A stretch of 5,333 nt of DNA from Acidimicrobiaceae bacterium. Its GTDB lineage: Bacteria; Actinomycetota; Acidimicrobiia; Acidimicrobiales; Microtrichaceae. Numbering within the stretch: the stretch's first letter is position 1; every line of letters begins with the position of its first letter. The notes beneath the pieces are model-generated. The model was given only the letters and a program-made list of their open reading frames with translations. It had not been told where the DNA came from and did no database searches. Where the stretch lies: positions 7,421-12,753 of the forward strand of contig DORQ01000034.1 in NCBI GenBank assembly GCA_003514205.1. The letters run 5' to 3'. The position numbers and the translations under genes were made by a program. Below are positions 1-5,333 of this stretch, one piece after another.

Positions 1-411
1 TGCGAACGATTTGCCCGTGTTCTGTCCACGATGCTGGGTGCTGGTGTCTCATTGCCCGAGTCCATGGCCGTGGCGATCAGTGGCATGAACAACATGGTCT
101 ACGAGGAACGACTGCGAGCCGCACTGACCAAGATCAGCAACGGTTCCGATGTCGCAACGCCCCTTCGCGCAGCCAAGGTGTTTCCAAACTCGGTGGAGCA
201 AATGATCACCGTTGGCGACTACACGGGAACACTCGACCGCCAACTCAAGAACGCTGCTGACTATCTGGGCAAGGAGCTGAGCTACCGGGTGGACAAGATG
301 ACGGCCTACTTCGAACCGGCCGTGATCGTCTTTGTCGCTGCTGTGGTGGGAGCTGTTGCGGTGTCACTGGTCTCTGCAATGTACGGCATCTACAACCAGG
401 TGAAGCTCTGA
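1..411 (+). CDS. pilC: Type IV pilus inner-membrane platform protein PilC (GspF family), C-terminal fragment
   Basis: This is the last 136 codons of a gene that begins before the window; frame 1 is open from base 1 and ends at TGA 409-411. PilC/GspF proteins are polytopic inner-membrane platforms that couple the cytoplasmic assembly and retraction ATPases to pilin addition or removal. The fragment matches the second T2SSF domain. It opens with the family-type FARVLSTMLGAGVSLPESM (about residues 4-22; compare 'FAR.L..LL.aGvpl..al'). GDYTGTLDRQL follows (about 72-82), equivalent to the usual 'GE.sG.Ld..L'. The terminal FEPAVIVF segment leads into a long hydrophobic helix (about 104-131), as in the last membrane span of PilC. 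The C-terminus has the usual short tail. The stop shares one base with the next start (TGATG), so the prepilin genes downstream are probably coupled to it. The family call is strong. PilC rather than GspF rests on the pilin and PilT context. Confidence 0.93.
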   Translation, partial: CERFARVLSTMLGAGVSLPESMAVAISGMNNMVYEERLRAALTKISNGSDVATPLRAAKVFPNSVEQMITVGDYTGTLDRQLKNAADYLGKELSYRVDKMTAYFEPAVIVFVAAVVGAVAVSLVSAMYGIYNQVKL

Positions 412-887
412 TGACTGATCTCCTATCTGCGGTGCGCCATCGAGGTGGCCGAGCAAGCCAATCCGGAACCTCACTCGTCGAAGTGCTGTTGGCCATCGTG
501 CTGATCGGGGTCGCTGGCGTCGCAGTCGTGGCTGGATTCACCAACTGGACCGGCACCACGCTTCAACAGCGTGATGCAACCAAATCGGCGGCCATCGCGG
601 ACTCTGCAGCTGCGGCGCTGAAGAAAGGCGTCTACCTCACCTGCCCAGATCCAAACCTTGCCGAGACGTACCGCACGCAAATTCTCGCAAGTGGGACCGG
701 ACTGATGATCGAGCCGGGCTTCAACGTGAGGGTCGCCTCAGTTGAATTCCAAGATCCACTCGGCACGGGAGCCTTCCTTCCGAGTTGTCCTGGCATTGAC
801 TCTGGGACGCAGCGAATCCGAATCACTGTGACCTCAACTCGCAGTGCGCCTGTCGAACAGGAAATCGTGAAGCGCGATGGCGAATAG
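411..887 (+). CDS. Type IV prepilin-like minor pilin, PilV/GspI-like
   Basis: A 158-residue prepilin. It has a short basic leader and a class III cleavage site, QSG|TSLVE: G19 is at -1, T20 at +1, and E24 is the canonical Glu at +5. A hydrophobic helix to about residue 43 follows. The rest is a small globular domain with two cysteines (C78, C126) that could form a disulfide after export. PilD-type peptidase would cleave after G19, and the protein would sit in the membrane before entering the pilus. The variant TSLVEVLLA start and the position as first prepilin after pilC resemble PilV/GspI minor pilins, thought to take part in the initiation/tip complex. The start overlaps the pilC stop by one base and is preceded by AGGTGA (398-403) at 7-nt spacing. 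Prepilin identity is very secure. The PilV assignment is an inference from order and N-terminus, because the globular part shows no motif I recognise. Confidence 0.85.
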   Translation: MTDLLSAVRHRGGRASQSGTSLVEVLLAIVLIGVAGVAVVAGFTNWTGTTLQQRDATKSAAIADSAAAALKKGVYLTCPDPNLAETYRTQILASGTGLMIEPGFNVRVASVEFQDPLGTGAFLPSCPGIDSGTQRIRITVTSTRSAPVEQEIVKRDGE

Positions 888-1518
888 GGGACCCAGCTCC
901 AGCGCCTCCGCGCCGAGCGCGTCGCGGTCCGAGGCAGGATTCACCTTGGTCGAATTGGTGCTCGCCCTCACCATCTCCTCCATCCTGCTTGGAGGAATCG
1001 GCATCCTGCTGGGCAAGTCGATCGTGTGGGGTCGGGAGAACGTCGCGCGTGACGACTTTGCGAATCAGCTCACGCTGACCCGAGTTCGATTCAATAGCGA
1101 CGCGCGATCGGCCAGCGCTGCAGCGGTGCCGCTCATTGCGATTGGACCGAGCTGCGCCATTCCCCCCGGCTCGGTGGCTGGGACCCCCCAGCTAATCGGC
1201 ACCTTCACGACCGATCTGTACCAGGACCCGTATGCGCCTGGAGATCTGGTGGTGGTGGACACCGAACGGGTGGAGTACTTCCTGGCCGACCCACTCGATA
1301 CGGGTAGCTCCTCAGGAAACTCACTGTGGCGTGTCAATTGCAGAGGTTCTCAGGCCGCAGTCCCGCGCACTCCGACGAGATTGATCAGTGACGCCGTGCT
1401 CACCATGCAGCCAGTTCTCCAGCAACATCGGGATCTCAGTGTCTCCACGGAAGGGCTGCGGCTTCGGATTGAGACTCCAGCTCAGGGTGAAGTGACACTC
1501 GCAGGAACGATGATATGA
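877..1518 (+). CDS. Type IV prepilin-like minor pilin, PilW/GspJ-like
   Basis: A 213-residue prepilin. It has a Ser/Ala-rich leader, the canonical site EAG|FTLVE (G21 at -1, F22 at +1, E26 at +5) and a hydrophobic helix to about residue 50. The exported part is about 160 residues with two cysteines (C93, C155). A central stretch, VEYFLADPL then SLWRVNC (about 132-155), resembles the 'Y.l....L.R' strand pattern of PilW/GspJ minor pilins. Its place after a PilV-like gene and before a PilX/GspK-like gene matches the usual I-J-K / V-W-X order. The start lies inside the previous gene (11-nt overlap). Its Shine-Dalgarno candidates are weak: AGGAAA at 859-864 is rather far, and GTGAAG at 867-872 is close. 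Coupling to translation of the upstream gene is therefore likely. Prepilin is certain; the PilW subtype is inferred. Confidence 0.85.
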   Translation: MANRGPSSSASAPSASRSEAGFTLVELVLALTISSILLGGIGILLGKSIVWGRENVARDDFANQLTLTRVRFNSDARSASAAAVPLIAIGPSCAIPPGSVAGTPQLIGTFTTDLYQDPYAPGDLVVVDTERVEYFLADPLDTGSSSGNSLWRVNCRGSQAAVPRTPTRLISDAVLTMQPVLQQHRDLSVSTEGLRLRIETPAQGEVTLAGTMI

Positions 1519-3458
1519 GCCGCACCGACTCAAAGCTCCAGATGCGGAACCGTTGCCGGCACACGTCGGTGTCCACTGAATCGGGGACGATACTCATTCA
1601 CGCGGTGCTGGCGATCCTCTTGCTCAGCCTGATGATGAGTGTGGCGATACCCGCCAGCATCTCGACCTTGATGCAATCAAAACAGGCTCGAACGTCCCAG
1701 GACGGCCAGCAATCGGCCGACGGTGCGATCCAGGCCGCAATCAGTCTGCTTGAGCGAACTCCCGGCCTTGCGTCCACGTGTCCGCTGCATGACGCGGTCC
1801 CCCACGTGCCCGCTGCGCAACTCGTTCCGCCGATGCAGATCAACAACGACGAGGTGACAGTTCGGTGCTACCGGATCACTGCAGGTGGCGGAGCTGGGGT
1901 CGGTAATGGTGGCGGCGGCAACGGCGGAGCCGGCTCTCCCGCTGATGTGGCGCTAGCGCTTCACGGCAGTGTCGTGAACTCAGTTGGCATCATCAACCCG
2001 AGCCCATCGCCCATCCTCGACGCTCTGATGTACACCTTCAACAGCTTCGATGGTCTGCTCGGGTTCAACCTCTTGGACTTTGATTCCTTCGGCCAGTGTT
2101 TGCAGGCACGGCTCGCGGGGCTGGACTTCTTCCAGGCGCTGGCGATCCTTGCCTCAGCAGTCGAGGACTGTGGTGCCGATCTTGGTGGATCGATCCCCAT
2201 TTCTGGAGACGTGCGAGTCAAGCGAAGTGCGCGGATGCTGCCCGAAGGAGTCGGTCGACTATTGCTCGACGGCGGCGACTACCGCCAAGAGTCCGCAGCC
2301 CCGTGTCCACCCGTGACAGGAGCAGTCCGAACCTGCGGACAGCCGCTCCCCGCCGGCTGGGATTCCCCGCCCCCCGTCTCTCCACTTCCACCGGGGCTCG
2401 CAGTGGCACCGCCACCAAGTCAGAGCAGTTGTCCAACACCGGGCACGCCGGGAGCGCTGCCAGTGGTGACGCTCTACCCCGGGAGATATGGCAATGCCGA
2501 GCAGCCGATGCTGAACACGCTGCTGAACTGCATCAACACCATTGTCTGGTTCTCCCCCGGCGCCTACTCATTCACCTTCAACACCTCCGACGGCGGCCTC
2601 AAAATGGACGGTCGTCGGGGAACAGTCGTGGTTGGTGGCACTCCCAAGGACCTTGGTGGTGGAAGCAACGCAGCCAACCTCAACCTCGCCCTCACTGCCT
2701 CCCAAGGCCCAGGAGTGGGAGCCGCAGGGCCGCCGATGATCTGCGCCACCGACCAGCCCGGAGTGCTCTTCGCGTTCGGCTGGCGGGCCTACTTCGAGCA
2801 CACCGAGACGGGCGGCGTGCTTCACCTGTGTGGCACTCGAAACTCTGCAGACCCGAATGACTGGCCGATCGCGATGTACCAGCAGCGGGCCTCCGACACT
2901 GGCTACATTCCCGCGAACCGCATCACGGGCGGCTGCAAAGTGATCACGGTTGAAAAGAGCACCTTCGCATTCTCGCTGGGGTTCTTCGATCTGCTGATTC
3001 TCCCGGATCCAGTTCCCATCATGTGCCTCGGTGCGGTGCTGCAGTCCTCCGACTCCTCGCTGGTGGGTTCCTCTGCGACCGAGGTTCGCATTGACGGTGG
3101 CATCTACATGCCAGACTCGCCCATCCTGATCAGCGCCGGTGGCGACCTCAGATCTCCGTTCGTCCACGGGCGAGTGGATGCTGCGGGCCTCCTGGCTTCG
3201 AAGGCCTTCACCTTCGCTGGTGGCGCGATTCCGCTGGTGCAAGCAGACCACCGTGACCTCACCGTCATCCTGTTGGCCGAGGTACGAGACGGCTCAGAGC
3301 TCGTTCCGGTTGGCTCCAGTGCGACACCTGTTCTTCGGCAGGAATCTCGAGTGACGATCGGGCCAATCGGAACCTCGCAGGTGACGTGGTCGTCCTGTTT
3401 CAAGCCCGCAATCGACGCCCTTGTGGCGCAACCGAACGGATGCGAGGACTCACTATGA
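1515..3458 (+). CDS. Giant PilX/GspK-like prepilin with large Cys-rich exported domain; candidate pilus-tip protein
   Basis: A 647-residue protein whose N-terminus looks like a prepilin: leader to ESG (G24), then TILIH and a hydrophobic helix to about residue 52. The +5 position is His29 instead of Glu, recalling PilX/GspK tip-type pseudopilins, which also lack Glu5. About 590 residues follow outside the membrane. They comprise a helix-continuing region (53-88), a Gly-rich linker (124-140), a domain with VVNSVGI and ISGDVRV, a Pro-rich linker (about 277-316), and a probably beta-rich region. The last contains TLYPGRY, WFSPGAYSF, TVVVGGTP (about 319-377), GVLFAFGW...LHLCG (416-440) and VRIDGGIYMPDSPI (524-537). 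This pattern resembles the large 'PilX N-terminal domain' proteins I recall from actinobacterial pilus clusters. There are 14 cysteines after the leader, suggesting disulfides. It starts at an ATGA overlap behind AGGA (1503-1506). The role as tip adhesin or initiator is inference; no catalytic or named binding motif was recognised. Confidence 0.8.
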   Translation: MSRTDSKLQMRNRCRHTSVSTESGTILIHAVLAILLLSLMMSVAIPASISTLMQSKQARTSQDGQQSADGAIQAAISLLERTPGLASTCPLHDAVPHVPAAQLVPPMQINNDEVTVRCYRITAGGGAGVGNGGGGNGGAGSPADVALALHGSVVNSVGIINPSPSPILDALMYTFNSFDGLLGFNLLDFDSFGQCLQARLAGLDFFQALAILASAVEDCGADLGGSIPISGDVRVKRSARMLPEGVGRLLLDGGDYRQESAAPCPPVTGAVRTCGQPLPAGWDSPPPVSPLPPGLAVAPPPSQSSCPTPGTPGALPVVTLYPGRYGNAEQPMLNTLLNCINTIVWFSPGAYSFTFNTSDGGLKMDGRRGTVVVGGTPKDLGGGSNAANLNLALTASQGPGVGAAGPPMICATDQPGVLFAFGWRAYFEHTETGGVLHLCGTRNSADPNDWPIAMYQQRASDTGYIPANRITGGCKVITVEKSTFAFSLGFFDLLILPDPVPIMCLGAVLQSSDSSLVGSSATEVRIDGGIYMPDSPILISAGGDLRSPFVHGRVDAAGLLASKAFTFAGGAIPLVQADHRDLTVILLAEVRDGSELVPVGSSATPVLRQESRVTIGPIGTSQVTWSSCFKPAIDALVAQPNGCEDSL

Positions 3459-3512
3459 GCTTTCGCACCGTCAAGAACCAGGCTGCACAGCGCAGTCGGG
3501 GAACACAACAAT

Positions 3513-3519
3513 GGAGGAG
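3513..3519 (+). promoter_or_regulatory. Strong Shine-Dalgarno sequence of the major pilin gene
   Basis: GGAGGAG lies 7 nt before the ATG at 3527, the best ribosome binding site in the window. It is the main reason for choosing 3527 as the pilin start. An in-frame ATG at 3455 overlaps the previous stop (ATGA) and has its own GAGGA (3444-3448) at 6-nt spacing. That start would lengthen the leader from 23 to 47 residues. No convincing -35/-10 pair was seen between the two starts. Confidence 0.75.
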
Positions 3520-3526
3520 TAGTTAC

Positions 3527-4048
3527 ATGCAAAGATCAGAGAGGCGTTCTCGCTCACTCGATACTGGTGGGGTTGCGGTCGAGAGTGAATCAGGTTTCAC
3601 CCTTGTCGAGCTCCTGGTGGTCATCGTCATCCTGGCGGTGTTGTCAGCCATCGTCGTAGCGTCCGTGAACGGTATCAAGGACAGAGGTCAAGAGGCCGCG
3701 TGCAAGCAGGACATGCGTACCCTGAAGCAGGCTGAGGAAGCTTTCTCAGCTAACGCGCGTGTGTTCCGGGCACCAAACATCGCGGAGCCAATTGCCGCGT
3801 ATGCAAGCATCCAGACGCTGCAGGCAGAAGGCTTCCTCGGCGAGGATGCGGCTGCCATTGCCTCGCCAAGTCGGTACCACACACTCACAACTGCTGGTGC
3901 GGTTCAGGCTGGTAATCCACCCGCTGCGGTCACGATCTATGGCCCAGTGACCAAGGCTGGCATCACGACGGGTGTCGGTACGTCCTACACCATCACCCCG
4001 AGCGCTGCGTGTTCGGCCTACACCGTGGCAACCACAATCGGCGCCTAG
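3527..4048 (+). CDS. pilA: Type IV major pilin (prepilin) PilA
   Basis: A 173-residue prepilin with a basic leader ending SESG, the canonical site G23|FTLVE (E28 at +5), and a textbook hydrophobic helix LLVVIVILAVLSAIVVA. This continues as the amphipathic part IKDRGQEAACKQDMRTLKQAEEAF, split here by family as IKDRGQ..., ACK... and AEEAF. That sequence is typical of major pilins in actinobacterial T4P clusters. The mature protein is 150 residues, small as expected for a shaft subunit. Its two cysteines (C59, C162; mature 36 and 139) could form the C-terminal disulfide loop common in pilins. The exported domain is rich in Ala, Thr and Gly. It is the last gene of the operon, has the strongest ribosome binding site and is followed at once by a terminator, all fitting a highly expressed subunit. 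The longer start at 3455 cannot be excluded. 'Major' is inferred from size, ribosome binding site and helix conservation. Confidence 0.88.
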   Translation: MQRSERRSRSLDTGGVAVESESGFTLVELLVVIVILAVLSAIVVASVNGIKDRGQEAACKQDMRTLKQAEEAFSANARVFRAPNIAEPIAAYASIQTLQAEGFLGEDAAAIASPSRYHTLTTAGAVQAGNPPAAVTIYGPVTKAGITTGVGTSYTITPSAACSAYTVATTIGA

Positions 4049-4110
4049 GTTCCGAGCGTGCAGTATCGCTTCGCCGTCATTGCTTTCGGGCGTTGATATT
4101 CGGAGTGTGA

Positions 4111-4157
4111 ACCGCAGGGGAGTGCCGGCTCAGGCTGGTGCTCCCCTGCGGTCTTTT
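4111..4157 (+). terminator. Rho-independent terminator of the pilus operon
   Basis: A perfect 12-bp stem pairs 4111-4122 (ACCGCAGGGGAG) with 4141-4152 (CTCCCCTGCGGT). It can extend inward by four more pairs, two of them G-U, to a loop at 4127-4136. CTTTT follows directly (4153-4157). The T run is short, but the stem is long and G+C-rich. It lies 62 bases after the pilA stop, between convergent genes. The minus-strand side has no T run, so it mainly serves the plus-strand operon, although the hairpin could also slow polymerase arriving from pilT. Confidence 0.85.
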
Positions 4158-4195
4158 CACTTCGAGAAGCGGCCAATGCACTGACCGGGCGGCGG

Positions 4196-5272
4196 CTATT
4201 GCGAACCGGTGCCAAGCAGCTCAGCTGGATGCGAGGCAACCGCTGCGGCGTGAGCAGGATCGACCTCACCATTGTTGACCAGCTCGATGAGTGATGCTTC
4301 AAGCACCACCATGCCCACACTTGATCCGGTCTGAATGATGTTTCGGAGCATCTGCGTACGGCCCTCACGGATCTGGTTTCGCACACCGGTGGTTGCCATC
4401 ATCACCTCGAAGGCAGGAACCTGACCGCCACCGATTCGCGGCAGGAGGCGCTGGGCGATGACCGCTGAGAGTGTGCCCGCAAGCTGGGTGCGAATTTGAT
4501 TCTGTTGATCAGCAGGGAACACATCGACGATTCGATCGACAGTTTGGGATGCATCGTTGGTATGCAAGGTGGCCAGCACGAGGTGCCCGGTCTCGGCTGC
4601 CGTCATGGCCAGTTGGATTGACTCAAGGTCGCGAAGCTCACCCACCAGAATCACATCAGGATCCTCTCGAAGCGCAGCCCGAAGTGCCGCAGCGAACGAC
4701 TTGGTGTCGATCCCAACCTCCCGCTGGGTCACCATCGACCGGTGAGGCCGATGTACATACTCCACGGGGTCTTCAATAGTGATGATGTGACATTGGCGAG
4801 TCTCATTGATTCGGTTGATCAGCGCCGCCAACGTGGTGGTCTTGCCTGACCCAGTTGGGCCAGTCACCAGAATGAGACCCTGAGTCAGGTTGACCAGGCT
4901 GGGAACTGCTGGCGGGAGACGAAGCGATTCAAAGGTTGGCATCGCAGAGGGAAGTAGCCGAAGTGCGAGACCAACGCTGCCGCGCTGACGGAACGCATTC
5001 GCTCGAAGACGATGACCTTCGCCCCAGTCAAACGCGAAGTCCGCCTCCCAGGTCTCCTGAAAGCGCTCATACACGCTGGTGGGCATCAGCCGTTGGGCTA
5101 TCGCAGCGGTGAGTGGCTCTGTCAGTAGATCGCTGTCTGGGAGCGCGTAGAGCAATCCATTGACTCGCACGAATGGTGGCGATCCAACGTTGAGAAGTAG
5201 GTCGGTTCCCTGGTGGGCTGCGAGCAGGGTCAACCACGTGGAGATGTGGTGATCCGCTTCGAGGTGATCCAT
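4196..5272 (-). CDS. pilT: Type IV pilus retraction ATPase PilT
   Basis: A complete 358-residue PilT-family secretion ATPase, normal length for the family. It acts as a cytoplasmic hexamer at the base of the pilus and drives fibre depolymerisation, giving twitching motility or DNA uptake. The N-terminal domain carries GTDLLLNVGSPPFVRVNG (22-39), the PilT-type 'sDLhl..g.pP..R..G' signature. Walker A is GPTGSGKTTT (138-147, K144). The Asp box is IITIEDPVEY (163-172, E167). Walker B is DPDVILVGELRD (204-215, E212). The His box is HLVLATLHTND (230-240, H230 and H237). GVRNQIRE (296-303) corresponds to the AIRNLIRE motif needed for retraction in studied PilT proteins. It has no GspE/PilB N-terminal extension and no four-Cys zinc motif, which separates it from PilB. 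All catalytic residues are present. It is convergent to the pilin operon, so expressed separately. The upstream Shine-Dalgarno is poor (only GAG near the ATG), and the same frame stays open without ATG/GTG/TTG to the window edge. Confidence 0.95.
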   Translation of the reverse strand: MDHLEADHHISTWLTLLAAHQGTDLLLNVGSPPFVRVNGLLYALPDSDLLTEPLTAAIAQRLMPTSVYERFQETWEADFAFDWGEGHRLRANAFRQRGSVGLALRLLPSAMPTFESLRLPPAVPSLVNLTQGLILVTGPTGSGKTTTLAALINRINETRQCHIITIEDPVEYVHRPHRSMVTQREVGIDTKSFAAALRAALREDPDVILVGELRDLESIQLAMTAAETGHLVLATLHTNDASQTVDRIVDVFPADQQNQIRTQLAGTLSAVIAQRLLPRIGGGQVPAFEVMMATTGVRNQIREGRTQMLRNIIQTGSSVGMVVLEASLIELVNNGEVDPAHAAAVASHPAELLGTGSQ

Positions 5273-5278
5273 CGCTCT

Positions 5279-5310
5279 AGTGTGCCGGAAACCTGAACGA
5301 ACGGCACATT
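5279..5310. repeat. Inverted repeat just upstream of pilT
   Basis: TGTGCCG (5281-5287) and CGGCACA (5302-5308) are exact reverse complements separated by 14 bases. A G-T and an A-T pair extend the stem outward. Its near edge is 6 bases from the pilT ATG, so as RNA it would form a hairpin over the pilT initiation region. It has no T run on the minus strand, so it is unlikely to be a terminator of an upstream gene. It could be an operator, an RNA hairpin tuning translation, or chance. Confidence 0.45.
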
Positions 5311-5333
5311 CCTGCTGGCGTCCTGCTGGCGTC
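5310..5333. repeat. 11-bp tandem repeat at the window edge
   Basis: TCCTGCTGGCG occurs twice in a row (5310-5320, 5321-5331) and a third copy may begin at 5332, cut by the window end. An 11-bp period is not a multiple of three. On the minus strand all three frames remain open here, and one would end at TAG (complement 5277-5279), so the repeat could lie in the tail of an upstream gene. Its extent and meaning cannot be judged from two copies. Confidence 0.4.

Noticed and set aside
1884..1934. GGC/GGT-rich stretch as a possible repeat array
   Set aside because: It encodes the Gly-rich linker of the giant pilin (residues 124-140) with mixed Gly, Asn, Ala and Val codons. There is no regular nucleotide period.
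2096..2860. 254-codon plus-strand open frame in another phase of the giant pilin gene
   Set aside because: The translation is Arg/Ser/Ala-rich low-complexity sequence without motifs, while the host frame has coherent beta-strand motifs and spaced cysteines. It is a shadow of the real gene.
2568..3251. Long 227-codon open frame on the minus strand inside the giant pilin gene
   Set aside because: It lies fully antisense to a well-supported gene. Its translation is rich in Arg, His, Glu and Gly with no recognisable domain, and it has the look of a G+C-rich shadow frame.
3386..3454. Pilin frame extended upstream to ATG 3386
   Set aside because: It would overlap the preceding gene by over 70 bases and give a leader of about 70 residues. 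The starts at 3455 and 3527 both have better ribosome binding sites.
3511..3522. Three-codon mini-ORF (ATG GAG GAG TAG) before the pilin start
   Set aside because: It is simply the Shine-Dalgarno region preceded by AT, and it has no ribosome binding site of its own. Nothing supports its translation.
4471..4779. Plus-strand open frames opposite pilT
   Set aside because: pilT on the minus strand has all its motifs intact through this stretch. The plus-strand translations are Arg/Ser/Pro-rich with no domain.
5277..5333. End of an upstream minus-strand gene stopping at TAG (complement 5277-5279)
   Set aside because: The frame is open for only 18 codons to the window edge, and the other two frames are open too. 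There is too little sequence to call a gene.

Overview
The window is a type IV pilus (T4P) locus from a G+C-rich bacterium. It contains five tightly packed plus-strand genes followed by a convergent minus-strand gene. The major-pilin sequence fits T4P clusters of high-G+C Gram-positive bacteria (Actinobacteria), particularly the FTLVELLVVIVIL core followed by an IKDRGQ..ACK..M.TL..AEEAF helix. So does the very large Cys-rich PilX-like minor pilin. This taxonomic placement is an inference from remembered family resemblance; no marker gene is present.

Layout. Positions 1-411 hold the C-terminal end of the inner-membrane platform protein PilC, cut by the window edge. Next come two small prepilins: a PilV/GspI-like protein (411-887) and a PilW/GspJ-like protein (877-1518). 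A 647-residue giant prepilin-like protein follows (1515-3458); its leader resembles PilX/GspK and lacks Glu at +5. The probable major pilin PilA (3527-4048) comes next, behind a strong Shine-Dalgarno sequence. A strong hairpin terminator (4111-4157) closes the operon. On the other strand, complement 4196-5272 encodes the retraction ATPase PilT. The last 61 bases, upstream of pilT, hold an inverted repeat and an 11-bp tandem repeat and may include the end of another gene.

How it works together. PilC would be the membrane platform on which the ATPases add or remove pilins. PilA would form the fibre shaft. The PilV-, PilW- and PilX-like proteins would form the initiation or tip complex, with the giant protein the obvious candidate for a surface-exposed tip adhesin. 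PilT would depolymerise the fibre. The extension ATPase PilB, the prepilin peptidase PilD and the PilM/N/O alignment proteins are not in this window. All plus-strand junctions overlap (TGATG, 11 nt, ATGA, ATGA), which suggests one translationally coupled transcript. The pilin gene has an additional strong internal ribosome binding site, suited to much higher output.

I see no undescribed system outside the T4P framework. The least ordinary items are the giant minor pilin and the two competing pilA start sites.
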